Part shown: one piece after another, positions 9,576-21,039 of the stretch
Layout: each line of letters opens with the position of its first letter
How positions within the stretch are numbered: the stretch's first letter is position 1
Assembly: GCA_019137255.1 (NCBI GenBank)
Contig: WPDH01000137.1
Coordinates: forward strand, 354,688-418,687
Length of the DNA: 64,000 nucleotides
DNA from: Corinectria fuckeliana
Taxonomy: Eukaryota > Ascomycota > Sordariomycetes > Hypocreales > Nectriaceae
Reading direction: 5' to 3'
Made by a program: the position numbers and the translations under genes
Notes under the pieces: generated by a model
The model's database searches: none
Told to the model about the DNA's origin: nothing
What the model saw: only the letters and a program-made list of their open reading frames with translations

Positions 9576-12093
9576 GGTGAAGATGGTACAGAACAAGGGG
9601 ATGGCTTGGAAGAGGTGGTGGATGGATGGTAGGAGGCGATGGGCAAACCACACAGGTGGGAGAGAAGCAACCACTTCTTATAGACTCGTCGATACGAGCT
9701 ACGGAGAAGGGAAACGTGCCAAGGTCTTTTCAACGGAGGTTTACCAAAAGAGAAGCAGGTTGTAAATTCAGACTCCGATCCGGGTTTCCGATCCGGGCTT
9801 ACCAATGGAGATGCATCTACAATTAGAAATTGGGTCGCCTGCATCACGGCATAGTGCCTCAGCAATCGTATCTCAGGAGACAGCCAATCAGCAGCCATCC
9901 AAGGCAGCAGTCGGGTTCGGCAATCAATTAACCTCCATCTTGGTTACATGGGGCGAGTTTATCTTGGCGGGAAAGGCGGCCGAAAGTGGAATGTGCTTAA
10001 ATATAAGCATACTGGTATAGTGCCAAGCTCCTAGACGGGCAATGAACTGCAATTGTCCTTTCTGGGGTTGCACCCTGGCACTCGGCTCGACTCCTCGTTT
10101 AGGAAGGTTCATAGATTTCTTCGGTGATAACCCGCATAGTACCGACTGACGCAACAATCGACTGCAAAAGTTCGTCTTGGTATGAGAGAGCCAAGCTTCT
10201 ATTAATTGCCTCAGCTCTGTTCGTGTCTCATCTATCTACGGAACTTACTGTGCCGTTTAGTTGACTACCGCTTTGCGAGCTACTCGAAGAATCGATTCAT
10301 GGAAATGCAGGGTATGCTAACTCTAGACCATGATTCAGTTGGGCACAGAACATTACTCTACTTGAAACCAATGAGACGATAGATTCGAGCCTGGAAAGCA
10401 CCACAGTTCCTACGCATCCCAGCGAGCGCCACAAACGGCGACTTGTCTACGATGGGATGGCGTAGTATAGCACAACTAGGACTAAAATCGACTCGCATAG
10501 CCTACTAAGAGAAGTTGCGTCTAAATCTGAGTAGGCTAGCAGTCAATGCACTATTGACTATCTTTAAAGGCGACATCCAACGCTGACTGGCACTCGCTTT
10601 CCAATTCCAGGTCAGCTATAGGCTATTCGCTCGTACCCTAGCTAGTACAGTGTCCCATTTCATCGCGTCATCACCTTCATCTTCGTCTCCATCCGCCCTT
10701 CCGGCCCACTTGGCCCAAAAGGTCCTCTCGAGACCCCCCATCGAAACAACACCACCTACCTAGCCGAGCCTCGCAAGCCACGTCCCGTATTTCTAGAAGC
10801 CGCATGAGCCGGCCGCCTGGAACGGTTTCTGATGGCCTGCCGTCCAGATTGCCGTAATCCGGTCTGAATCCGCATCGGAGTTCGTGTCCGAGTCTCCACC
10901 AACTTTCTCTTCCGGAAGGGGCTGAAACTCCCGATCATTGCTCAGATTCGTTGAGATGGGCCGGTCTAGCAACCCGAGCTCCAGGCGTTCGAGGATTGCG
11001 CCGGATCGGAGAACCTACGAAGCAAACGGGCACGGGATGTACGCGAAGAGTTTGGCGAATTGGAGGTAGCGTAGTGGAAGGGGTTTGATGTGAGGGATAG
11101 ATTCCACGTTGTTCAAAGGATAAAAATAGAATAGACTTCCGTGCATTTCAAGCGTTGGGAGAATGGTAATTATAGCAGCAGATGCTAGATCTGGACTTTT
11201 AGTAACCTCGGTCTCATCTGGCCGTCACGTCGGCTCCACGACAGTGCATAGATGTATCACTCGCGAAGCAATCTCCTTCAATCGGTTCTCATCGCGGGCT
11301 TGGGTTGCCTGCAGCATGGTGAACAGCGTTTTTGCCTTGATGCTTGCAGCGTGGCCATGATCCCACGCCTACCTGAAGTGAGAGCTCATCTGATATGGCT
11401 GTCGAAAGAGTGATGGCTCCGTGAGCTCTGAAGGGGACTCGTCTTACTCTTTCTGGTGCATCTCGAGGTCGCCCCATAGTAGTGGTTCCCATCAATCAAC
11501 GAATGGGGGTTAGTGATTAGTTATGTAAGGCTATGCGCACCAAGGTATTGCAAAGAAAGCCCACGGCGTCTTTCTCTAGGCTTTCTCGTGGCCAACTTAT
11601 TAAGGATGGACTTGTCTATGGAGACGCAATGCTTGAATTACAAGGAAGGATCGAAAGCCTTCCTAGTGATCAGAGCTATTCTTCAAATACATGCTACGCT
11701 GAATGCATTCTTCTACTTCACTTTCATAAACACGAAGCGCTCAGAATCAATCCTGCATCTTTAAATCTGACTTGACACCCGGCTCTGCGTACAGTTCGTG
11801 CGAAACTACATTCGTCACGGGCAAGGTCCATTGCCAGGATGAGGTCGAATCTGGGACTATTGTATGTTTTCTCTCAGCGAGCCATGGTACAGTGACAAGC
11901 CCCAAAAAGATTCTAATAACGGCTGCGATGTAGTCTGATAGTTATTAGGTGGGGTATTCGTCAAAATGAAGCGAGAGGGCACCTACTCGACAAGGTGATT
12001 GGGATCGCAGGAGGAAAGCAGAAGAACTAAGCAAGAACGTGGGTGAGCATTCGTGCGTGTGATCATGGCATCATGTCTCAACTAGAGAAGGAA
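9576..12093. other. Gene-poor region
   Basis: No intact gene on either strand. Sequence between about 10.1 and 10.7 kb and after 11.0 kb is rich in TA dinucleotides and short stop-bounded frames. A small frame at 11533-11775 has no recognisable domain. The first few hundred bases contain the promoter of the LVIVD gene. Confidence 0.5.
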
Positions 12094-13060
12094 TTAAATC
12101 CTCACATCAGGCGTGACCAGGACAAAGATAACGGCCGTATAGTTCAGGACGTACCCTAGGCTGCTACCAAGGGAGAACTCAGAGGGGTTAGCCAGGACAA
12201 GACTTCGGCCGCGAATAATGATAATGGTGATCGGCGCAGCGTATGATAGGTTAAGGAATGGAGTGCAGCTCGCAATATAGGCGTCGAAGGCCACCTCAGG
12301 CCCTACAGATGTATTAGTACATAATTTGACAGAGGCTCAAATAGACGAGACTCCTCTAGATAGGGGAGACTAAAGAGAAGATTTGAGGACGGCCTAGATA
12401 AGAATGCTAGGGAGAGGAATATTAAGTGTGGAAGATGGAGGTTCAAGATAGTTTTGGGAACATGTCAGCGAGCATTTACGTTGAACGAAGCCTGTGACCC
12501 GAGAAATAGTGCCATTATAGGCGCCATGGTCCATAACAACCGGCTGCCAGAGGTCACACAGCAGCTGACGCCATTGACGAAACACAAGGCGACAGCTACG
12601 GTTAGCATTGCTGCAGCCGCTCTACTTCAAGTTACCTGGTAGATCTTGTCTGTTGGAGGACTCTGGGTGGATGATGATAGAAGTAGTTCAATGTTGACAG
12701 AGCAGAAGAAAAGGACACGGATAAAGACAATACCCCTAACGAAGTGTCAGCATGGCTTTCTCTTGGTGTAGAATATCCTAGCTACCGTGATACTAGCAAC
12801 GAGAACAGCAGCAGCCATGGCGATCAGAGCATCGCTAGCAGGAAGAAAAATATCTTCCGTCATGTCAGCAACGGCATCGAAACTACAGCATCCTTGTATA
12901 TTCTCAAAATATGCCAGCCGAGAAATGATAACACTCCATGCATGCAAAACTTCCATCGCTATGAGAGCTGTCTTGAACTACGTGCTAGATGCAGTGATCA
13001 TCACAGAACTTGGTAGCAAAGTATCCAAGGGCGGAACGAACGGCCAAGAGATAAGTCACT
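12094..13060 (-). pseudogene. Relic of an APC-family amino-acid/choline permease
   Basis: Three separated minus-strand frames match successive parts of a fungal amino-acid permease (GABA/choline-transporter type). At about 12956-12780 lies FDAVADMTEDIFLPASDALIAM, the conserved segment that follows a transmembrane helix. At about 12600-12470 a different frame gives LCFVNGVSCCVTSGSRLLWTMA. At 12294-12094 the C-terminal LSYAAPITIIIIRGR and FSLGSSLGYVLNY segments appear. The order is correct for one gene, but frames change and stops intervene, so no functional protein can be read. The TA-rich setting fits RIP decay. Confidence 0.6.
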
Positions 13061-15631
13061 GCTAGACATCTCGCCTAGACGAATATCGATTTGGCGGCTG
13101 ACCGTAGGGATATTAGGCGATCCCTTGGATAAGCAAGCTGCTGCTATGCTCTGGATTATGTAGCAGAGAGGCTGTGATTAGCACCACATGTTGGAAATTG
13201 CTGTTCTGTATGGGTTCTTTTGACTATCGTAGCAAGATATAAGCCTACACACTTGAGGTCGATAGTAGACTTGTCTCCAGACATTTCCCGAGGAATTCCG
13301 GGTTCATCACTAGGAGGCTTCATAGCATTGATATAAGCCACAAACGTTGGCCAGAATCTAGATAGGTCTTTAGCCACTCCAGATCCTTCGGATTGTCCCG
13401 CATATGTTCCATCTCAAAAGTCGGAATACAATCGTCAGAATAGATAGAGTCTTGATTAATAACCCTGCGAATAGGAGGCACCTCACGCTTCGATGGTCAT
13501 TGGGTAAAGGGGATGTCTTCTTTGAGCTTGGCCTGGATCTTGAGATCGCTGATTAGCTGTGGTAGTGGCTTCCTGGGCAGTTGGTGTTAGCTAGACACGA
13601 ATGTCATCAGGGTGAACCCCATATACAGAGACTCTCCCGCCCACTCGTAGGGCAGAACAGGAAGGTCGTCGTCATTTTAAGATTCACCATAGTCAACAAG
13701 GAAGAAGCAGGGGCGATTGTCAAAGGCGAATAGTGTATTAGTGGATTCGGACTTCCGGGGTTAATATCTGTAGGGTCAGCGATCAGCTAGGCTGCCTACT
13801 TAAAGTAGCCGCTTGCCCAGCTTAGCTGGAAGGGCATGCCTTTCCCCTTCTTGAAGACCGCAATTCCCATTCTCAATCTATCTTTCAAGCCTACCGGGTA
13901 AGTGTTGGTCTCTAAGTTGGTGTTCACACCGAAGTGAGCCAACCACCAACAAAATAGATTGTTGTATGATGCCCAGCGGAACCTTGGGTATTGAAAGTCG
14001 TAGTGCCAGTGGTGCTGGAATATTAGGTTTAGTATGAAAGACTATCGCTCGAAATTTTCACTGCCTGGAACTAAATGGATCATGGTCTGGACCAGTATCT
14101 GGACTGGCTGGTCCAATCTTGAGGGGATTGGCGTAAGCTTTCGGTCTTGCTTGCTGGCGTTTCCACTGTTATAGGGATGGAGAAAGACTGTGCTTCGTAC
14201 CGAGAAAGGCACTGCCGGTTAACAGCTAGAAGTCTGAGACGAGGAGGCGATATCTAAGAGAAGGTGGAGCTAGATTGTTCAGTCGGACAGCTTCGAAATA
14301 TTCTTATACCGATGCTTGAAGATGGTTATATTCTAAACTAAAACAATCCTTAGAGTTACATTTCGTAGATGCTCAAATGCGGATGTTAGATAACAACCCT
14401 GATAAACAGGCAGACATACAGCAGGCACATACGTAGCTTGTCGGTAGTATTAAGCTGCTTAACAGTCTCGGACTCACACTCGTAATTTGAAATCCCCTTA
14501 TTCCCACCAGGCCTTATCCTGGTTTCCTATTAATCACCCATATTATCCTACTCTTGATATGGACTGATCTCACAAGATATGGTTACTCCGCCCAGTTCTT
14601 CTCGGGGGACCTCTCATATTATCCCATCAGAGCTGCCGCCCGACGTAATTCTGGCCTGCGTTCTTATTCCCACTGCCATTTGTTATGTTGCTGTATTGAA
14701 ATCGAGAAAAAGTCCAGATTTGGGCTCATCTGCTGACCATACCAGCCTCTCATCCCTGATTACCTAGAGTAACAGCGTGTCCTGCAGTGCGGATGCTTTG
14801 AATTGCTCGGTTTCGATATAGGACTTGGAGAATTGGCACCGGTCCGAATAGTATGCGAACGAAATGGGGTTATAGGACATGTACGACGACGCTCACCCCC
14901 AGGTGAGGGTGGCGATAGGAGCGCGCAATGTACGGGGGACGTAGGTAGGCAAAATGAGGAATGTTGGACATGAAGTAATCTAGGAAGAGCATGAGACTAG
15001 CAGAAATTTGTACTAGTGATAGACTCATCTGAGCTGCCAAGACCAGGGGATAGGTAGAGTGTTCTATCAACCATTACGGTCGACTACAGTACTCGTCTCA
15101 ATGAAGTGTCTTTTGCTTGTCGTTGAGCCATGTGTAGTCAATGTTCGTAGGATAGCGCAAGAGTCTATGATACGCTCCTCGAATCTGCCCTTATAACGAT
15201 TATATTACAACAATCCATGCTATTTCGGCTGTATGATATTTACAATTAGGCTATACATCGCATACCGGTGTTTAATTTCGCTTTCCTTTCTATCTCATCT
15301 CTTTAGATATGGCCTTGATGGAAATAGTAAAGAGTAGCAGGGTACGAGACGTCAAGGAATCTAGGTGTCAGGGCATTAAGTGGATATTGGGTATTAGGAC
15401 TGTATTAAAGCGAATGTTGTAGTAAGAGGGGTGGGTTTAGAGCCTAAATAGATAGGCCTATACACTACAGCTTGGATAGGACGACTCATCACAAATACGG
15501 TTGAACAAAGAAAAGGTAATATTCCCACGAATGAGAGAAGTGCTGCCATATCCTGCATCTGAATTCAGAGATGGTCTATTCTTTCCCGTGCGAGTATCAC
15601 TTTATACAAAGCCGGTATAGGGTGCAACTTC
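13061..15631. other. Gene-poor region with unrecognised relics
   Basis: No intact gene. On the minus strand, 13720-13595 reads as LFAFDNRPCFFLVDYGES, an in-frame TAA, then DDDLPVLPYEWAGESLYMGF. A further piece at 13377-13260 contains FWPTFVAYINAMKPPSDEPGIPRE. These look like one decayed gene of a family I cannot name. From 14.2 to 15.6 kb only short frames are present. The 3' end of NRPS1 adjoins. Confidence 0.4.
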
Positions 15632-18600
15632 CTACCCTTTGTACGGGGACAAATCGAGAGAGCTTGCAGTACCACTGGTCAGCTCCGCCAATGCCTCGCC
15701 AAACCTGTCGACAAGCCACTGCGTACGACTCTGGCTCACCGCATCGGTAAAGGCCATGATACCAACGCTAAGCTGCGACTCCTGCGAGCGCGTCACGAGT
15801 TGAATGGGCCACACCATGGCTCTGCGGGCATCCTCACCCATTGGCGGATATACCGGCTGCAGTCCTGTCATACTGCCGTCTAGCGCCATGACGGGTAGAA
15901 CATCTTCATGGTCATGAGTGACGACACTGCCGAAGTCTGTATCTCTTGGCCACTGGGTACAGTTTTTCACAATGTCCGAGGGCTCTAGGACTTCATACTC
16001 CATGGCTTGCGTGGACTGATCTCGCACATGCTCTAGGAGCTGGCGAGCGGTCCATCCGGGCTGGATAGTAACGCGGATGGGAGCCGTGTTTAGACAGCAG
16101 CCTACGACATCGTCCAGGGCTAGAGTGCCGATAGCCCGTCCGTTGACAGTGTGGCCAAATACCAGATCAGTCGTCTGCGTTAGACGGGATAATGTTAGAG
16201 CCCACCCGGCCTTGACGAGTGTCGCTACGGTGAGGCCTCGGAGCGGCGGGGGATGCGGGAGGGTGCTCATGACGCCGCCGAGGTTACGGTCGGAATCGTC
16301 AGCTGCCAGCCCTGCGACCGCTGTCATCGAGGCACCATGCAAGTACTCGCGCCAGAACTTCCAGGCAGAGTCAGTCTTCTGCGCTAGACGATGCTGCATG
16401 TACAGAGAGAAGTCGGCCGTGACGGGGAGCGGGTCGTCCCCGCGGTAGACATCCACCATGTCCTGGAAGATTCTGGACAGGCCGTCCTTGTCCCACTGGG
16501 CGTGGGAAGTTCGCAGAATCAGCGTGTGGTCAGCAGCGCCGGAGGAGACCAAAGTGGCGTGGAGGTATGAGGTGCCCGCAGGGAGAGCCTCCTCGCTATC
16601 CTGTTGACAGAGCGACTGACAGAAAGCGTCCTGGTCGGGGGCGTTGGCTTGCATCTGAGTGAAGGGCAGTTCCACCTGGGACAGAACCACCTGTAGAGTA
16701 CTGCCCTGATGCGGTACGAAGATGGTGCGGAGAATGCTGTGTCGATTGATGACCGCCTGCAGCGCTCGATGGAGCTTGTGGGCATCAACGGGCTGGCTGA
16801 TTTTCCAGAGGTCGAAGGCCTTGAGACCCGGAGTGAGCCATATGCGTTGGAAATCAGTCGTCGGGAGAATACACACAACCTGCTCCGGCTCGATGTGGCC
16901 CAAGACGCTGGGATGCAGGTCGGAGACTTGAAAAACAGCTTCTGGTAGAGACAGGAAAGGTGCCGACTTAATTCCCTCCGCTCCCTCGTCGCTCGCTTGA
17001 CTGATAGCTGTAGCCAGCTCTGACAGAATGGGTACTCTGAAGATCATGGCGACGGTCAGACTCCGCATCCCGTCTCGTCGTGCTCGAGTGACCAGCTGCA
17101 TGGCGTCGAGAGACCTGCCCCCGAGACTGAAGAAGTCATCGTCGACGCCAATCTGGCCCGGAGAAAGCCCCAAGATGTCAGCCCAGAGGCGCTGTAGACA
17201 CTGCTCGGTGGACGTCTCCGGTGCCCGCTTCTTCAGTGAACCAGCGGCGCTGTATCGCAGTATCTGATCCGTCGACAGGTGTCTCGCCTCCTCCTTTAGA
17301 CGCATCGTGTCCGTCTTGCCGGATTCCAGCCGGGGAATTTGGCACAGCGGCAGGAAGAGACTCGGCACCATGTAGCCGGGGAGAGTCTCGCGCAGCTCCT
17401 TCAAGGCCCCGCGGGCAACATGACGAAACGTGTCTGAGGGCATGGCTAGATAGCCTCCTGGGGAGTGGGGAACCAACGCCTCGTCCCCGTCTCCATTGAG
17501 ACCTTCGATAAAAGCAACCAATCCATCGACGCTACCAGGGGAATCGTCATCCGGCGGCACAAAGACAACGCGGACCTGAAGAGCCTGAACGAAGCACCTC
17601 TTCACATGGTGCTCGACCTCTTCCAACTCGACGCGCTGGCCGTTGATTTTGACCTGCGAGTCCTTGCGCCCGAGATACCTGAGCGATCCATCCGCTGCGT
17701 ACTGGCAAAGATCCCCCGTCTTGTAGAAACGCCCCGGCGGAAAGGACAGTGGAAAGCCGGTGCGCCATGCCGGGGTCCCGATGAAGACGGACGCTGTCAG
17801 GTCAGGTCGGTTGATATATCTTCGCGCGAGGATGGGACCCTCGACGACGAGCTCGCCGATGGCGCCGACGGGCACGAGGGTGTCGTGATGGTCCGGGTCG
17901 ACGATCCACGTCGTGCAACCCGCTGCGTGGCCGATGTTGGAGGCATCCGAGCTGCCGGGAGACACTCGTCGGGTGGTGATGGTTCCTCCACTCTCCGTCA
18001 CCCCGTAAGCGTTGACTAGGTTCAGCTTGGCCGCCCACCTGTCCACGTCGGATCTCACGAGCGCCTCTCCGCCGAGGACCAGCGTCTTCAGGGCGGGCAG
18101 ATGCGCCGGGTCCAGGGACCGAGAGACTGTGCCGGCAATGTCCATCCAGTTGGCTTCAAGTGCGTTAAAGGACGCCGCCAGATTGGACATGCGGTCATCG
18201 TTGGAGGGGATGCAGAGACAGCCGCCTGCGACTAGGGTGAAGAGCATCTCCTCCATGCACGTATCCCAGGTGTACGATGAGAACTGGAAGACGCGACAGG
18301 TGTGGTCGAGGAGGAGTCGCCGGGAGAAGGCCACGATGGAGCTGCTAAAGGCCGAATGCTCGATGACGACCCCCTTGGGCTCCCCCGTCGAGCCAGAGGT
18401 GAAGACAACGTAAAGGGCACTGCTGGGGGGAACAGCTGGAACCACCCAGCCCTCGGCGGCGGGCGACAAGGAAAGAAGCCAGTCATGCGAGACCATCACC
18501 ACTTTCTCGGCGAGTTCCTGTCCTCGGGCGACGAAGCGATGGGAAGTGACGACAACAGAAGCAGTGACTTGGCGGCACACAACCTGCATCCGCTTCACCG

Positions 18601-19027
18601 GCTGGGACTCGTCCAAAAGGACAAAGGCACCGCCGGTCTTCATCACGCCCAGCATGGCCACCACCACCCATCTGGACTTTTCAAAGCACAGCGGGACGAC
18701 AGTGTCCGAGCCCACGCCGAGACGGACGAGGCGAGCCGCGAGAGTTGATGATAGCTGGTCCAGCTCTGCATAGCTGAGCCTGCCGTCCCATGCTTCAATG
18801 GCAGTCGTCTCGGCGCGGTCCCGGCACTGCTGCAGGATGAGAGAATGGACGCATGTGTTGACTTGAGCCGGGGGGTGTTGATTCCACAGCCGTATTTGCT
18901 CCAAGTCCTGGCGGCTGCATGGGCTCTTCTCGTCGTCAGAGCCACTCATCTCGGAAACGCTGCTCATGACGGTGCTTTTGGCTTGAGCAGCAGTAATCGC
19001 GTCATCTTGTTGGCGGAGAATCTTCAT
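15632..19027 (-). CDS. One-module NRPS (A-T-C)
   Basis: Non-ribosomal peptide synthetase of 1131 residues, intronless as read. Adenylation domain at about 50-560: FTSGSTGEPKG near 210, YGVTESG, YKTGDL, KINGQRVELEE. Carrier domain with the phosphopantetheine serine in FFSLGGRSLDAM near 633. Condensation domain at about 720-1125. There is no upstream C domain and no thioesterase or reductase, so this is an initiation module that passes its residue on through its own C domain. My hand alignment to the phenylalanine-activating structure gives pocket residues D-T-E-D-V-G-A-G-T-K; the acidic residues suggest a cationic substrate. The condensation motif is unusual: SHAQWDKDG, with two residues inserted into the expected HxxxDG. 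The start is the first ATG of the frame; a GTG 30 nt upstream is rejected. It is divergent from the FAD monooxygenase. Confidence 0.9.
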   Translation of the reverse strand: MKILRQQDDAITAAQAKSTVMSSVSEMSGSDDEKSPCSRQDLEQIRLWNQHPPAQVNTCVHSLILQQCRDRAETTAIEAWDGRLSYAELDQLSSTLAARLVRLGVGSDTVVPLCFEKSRWVVVAMLGVMKTGGAFVLLDESQPVKRMQVVCRQVTASVVVTSHRFVARGQELAEKVVMVSHDWLLSLSPAAEGWVVPAVPPSSALYVVFTSGSTGEPKGVVIEHSAFSSSIVAFSRRLLLDHTCRVFQFSSYTWDTCMEEMLFTLVAGGCLCIPSNDDRMSNLAASFNALEANWMDIAGTVSRSLDPAHLPALKTLVLGGEALVRSDVDRWAAKLNLVNAYGVTESGGTITTRRVSPGSSDASNIGHAAGCTTWIVDPDHHDTLVPVGAIGELVVEGPILARRYINRPDLTASVFIGTPAWRTGFPLSFPPGRFYKTGDLCQYAADGSLRYLGRKDSQVKINGQRVELEEVEHHVKRCFVQALQVRVVFVPPDDDSPGSVDGLVAFIEGLNGDGDEALVPHSPGGYLAMPSDTFRHVARGALKELRETLPGYMVPSLFLPLCQIPRLESGKTDTMRLKEEARHLSTDQILRYSAAGSLKKRAPETSTEQCLQRLWADILGLSPGQIGVDDDFFSLGGRSLDAMQLVTRARRDGMRSLTVAMIFRVPILSELATAISQASDEGAEGIKSAPFLSLPEAVFQVSDLHPSVLGHIEPEQVVCILPTTDFQRIWLTPGLKAFDLWKISQPVDAHKLHRALQAVINRHSILRTIFVPHQGSTLQVVLSQVELPFTQMQANAPDQDAFCQSLCQQDSEEALPAGTSYLHATLVSSGAADHTLILRTSHAQWDKDGLSRIFQDMVDVYRGDDPLPVTADFSLYMQHRLAQKTDSAWKFWREYLHGASMTAVAGLAADDSDRNLGGVMSTLPHPPPLRGLTVATLVKAGWALTLSRLTQTTDLVFGHTVNGRAIGTLALDDVVGCCLNTAPIRVTIQPGWTARQLLEHVRDQSTQAMEYEVLEPSDIVKNCTQWPRDTDFGSVVTHDHEDVLPVMALDGSMTGLQPVYPPMGEDARRAMVWPIQLVTRSQESQLSVGIMAFTDAVSQSRTQWLVDRFGEALAELTSGTASSLDLSPYKG

Positions 19028-19496
19028 AGACTGTGAAGGTGAAGGGATAGGACACACACAAAGTGAATAGCCTCAAATGTGAATAGCGTCTGAAAAGCCT
19101 GTAGGATGGACGACGGGAGGGAGTGGGTGGGCGACTGGCGGTCAACCCGGTCAACCCGATTTCCGAGATGGTGCATGAGACAAGCGTCACGATTCCGGAT
19201 AGTCTACAGTACGCAGGACACTTGGTAAGCGTCATTGTCCTAGACCGCCCTGTGCAGATCTTAGACATACTCCCGGTATGGCAAAATGTCTCATGTACGG
19301 GGCGGGCCTTGCGTGGCTCGGACGAACAATGGCCGATCCCACAATCTCTAGATGACAGTGAATACAGACATGCTAACTATGCAAGGGACTATTGTTACTG
19401 CTGTGTGTTACCATATGTAGCTCGGATACAAATCTTGGGGCACGCGGAGACTGATGCTCCAAGACTACACCTTGGAACCACTGGATCATCGCCATC
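19028..19496. promoter_or_regulatory. Divergent promoter of NRPS1 and the FAD monooxygenase
   Basis: A 469-bp region between two cluster genes transcribed away from each other, so it should carry shared control sites. A perfect tandem pair of GTCAACCCG lies at 19141-19158. CCGG-containing sites are scattered, as a Zn2Cys6 regulator might use, but no motif can be assigned to the cluster regulator by eye. Confidence 0.4.
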
Positions 19497-21039
19497 ATGC
19501 CGCTCGCCACACACCAAGACCCAGACGACAACGCCAGTCCTGATCCATCTGCAATCAAGGTGATTGTGGTAGGGCTCGGGTTGGCCGGCTTAGCAGCGGC
19601 CATTGAATGCCATAGAAAAGGGCATTCTGTGATCGTGCTGGAAAGGAATAAAGAGGTGTGTCGAACAAGTATGAGAGCAACCTGCCCGGCGTACGCAGAG
19701 CAGGCAGTCAATTGACATTATCCAGACGGCGATGGCATCGGCATCAGCCCCAATGCAGCAAGAGTCATCCGGCAATGGGGAGACGTCGATGATCGCTTGC
19801 AGGAATACATCAGCAACGCCACGCACATGAACATCTTCTCCCCCGCCGACGAGCTTCTCCTCGGGAACCCCATGGATTGTTTCGCGGCCGGAAGCGGCTA
19901 CCTCATCCACCGGGGAACCCTCGTCTTCGTGCTGTACGAGCACGCGCGATCCATCGGCATCGACATCCGCCTCTCCTCCTCGGTGACGGAGTACTGGGAG
20001 ACGGCCGAGAAGGCGGGAGTCGTTGTGGACGGCGCCCGCCTTGCCGGCGACTGCGTCATCTGCGCCGAGGGCATTCGCAGTCGAGGCAGGGCCATGATCA
20101 TGGGGCAGCGGCACTTTGACGAAGAGCCCGGAAGCGCCTTTTCCGCCTTTCGAGGCTATCTGCGCATGGAGGAGCTGCGGAAGGACCCAGAGGCGGAATG
20201 GTTTGTCGAGGAGGCCCGGCCTAGAGATTTCTTCCAGGTCTGGGCGGCGAACGGCACCCATTTCAGCTTCTTCACTGCGCAACAGGGAGAGGTTGTCGTC
20301 TGGTATGCGGCTCGCAAGGTATGTTACAGGCTACGTACGAGGAATACCAAGAGACAGAAGACAGGCTAACCTCGAGCGTCGCAGGAACCGTCCTCAGGCG
20401 AACCAGACTTGGATCTACAGCCCCCCCCAAAGATCGAAACCGCGCTCGAATGGATGCAGGATTGGCCGGTGAGAGAGAAGCTCCAGCCGGTGGTCCGAAA
20501 AGCCGTGCAGGGCTTCTTCATCCAGACGCGGCACGCATCGCAGCGGCCGTTGAAGACCTGGAGGTCCCCTCTCGGCCGGATGATGGTCACGGGCGACGCG
20601 GCGCATCCCACGCCCTCCGCGTCTGCGCAGTCCGGAAGCCAGGCCATCGAGGACGGGGCAGTTCTGGCCATTACGTTGGAGCTGGCCGGCAAGACGGACG
20701 TCCCGATGGCGCTGCAGGTAGCCGAGAAGATCAGGTGAGTTGTGCCCATCCAGCTACGGCGCTTGGGCTAACAAACGGCATCTGCACAGGTACAACCGAG
20801 CGTCCACGGTGCAGTTCTGGGGCGGGGTGATCCAAGACGGTCTGTTTGAGCAGCCGGAGCGCGCGCAGGAGGGTAGGCCGGATTGGCTCTGGGATCACGA
20901 CTGTCAGGAGTACACGCATCGGGTGTACCATGTCGTGGCCGACGCCATCCGCCAGGGGCGCGAATATGTTCCCAACAACTGTCCTTGCCCCTGCGAGAGA
21001 ATGTGCGCGGTGCCTGGACAGCAGTGCGGAAAGCTGTAG
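19497..21039 (+). CDS. FAD-dependent monooxygenase (salicylate-hydroxylase-like)
   Basis: Flavoprotein hydroxylase of the PHBH fold, 454 residues, predicted to hydroxylate or epoxidise a cluster intermediate with NAD(P)H and O2. Exons are 19497-19668, 19726-20318, 20385-20734 and 20790-21039. The last three junctions are unambiguous. The first is chosen for its GTATGAG donor; a donor nine bases upstream also keeps frame. Motifs are the dinucleotide-binding VVGLGLAGLAAAIE near residue 25 with ERNKE ending the second strand, an internal CAEGIRSRGR (DG-type), and the FAD-ribityl motif GDAAHPTPSASAQSGSQAIEDG, here split at SGS. The C-terminus is Cys-rich (NNCPCPCERMCAVPGQQC), which is unusual for the family. 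No membrane anchor is seen. Confidence 0.85.

Noticed and set aside
19028..19057. N-terminal extension of NRPS1 from a GTG
   Set aside because: Fungal nuclear genes start at ATG; first in-frame ATG is at 19027 and the added residues match no domain.
19590..20282. 230-codon minus-strand frame over the FAD monooxygenase
   Set aside because: Antisense artefact; the plus strand carries GxGxxG, GD motifs and consistent splice sites.
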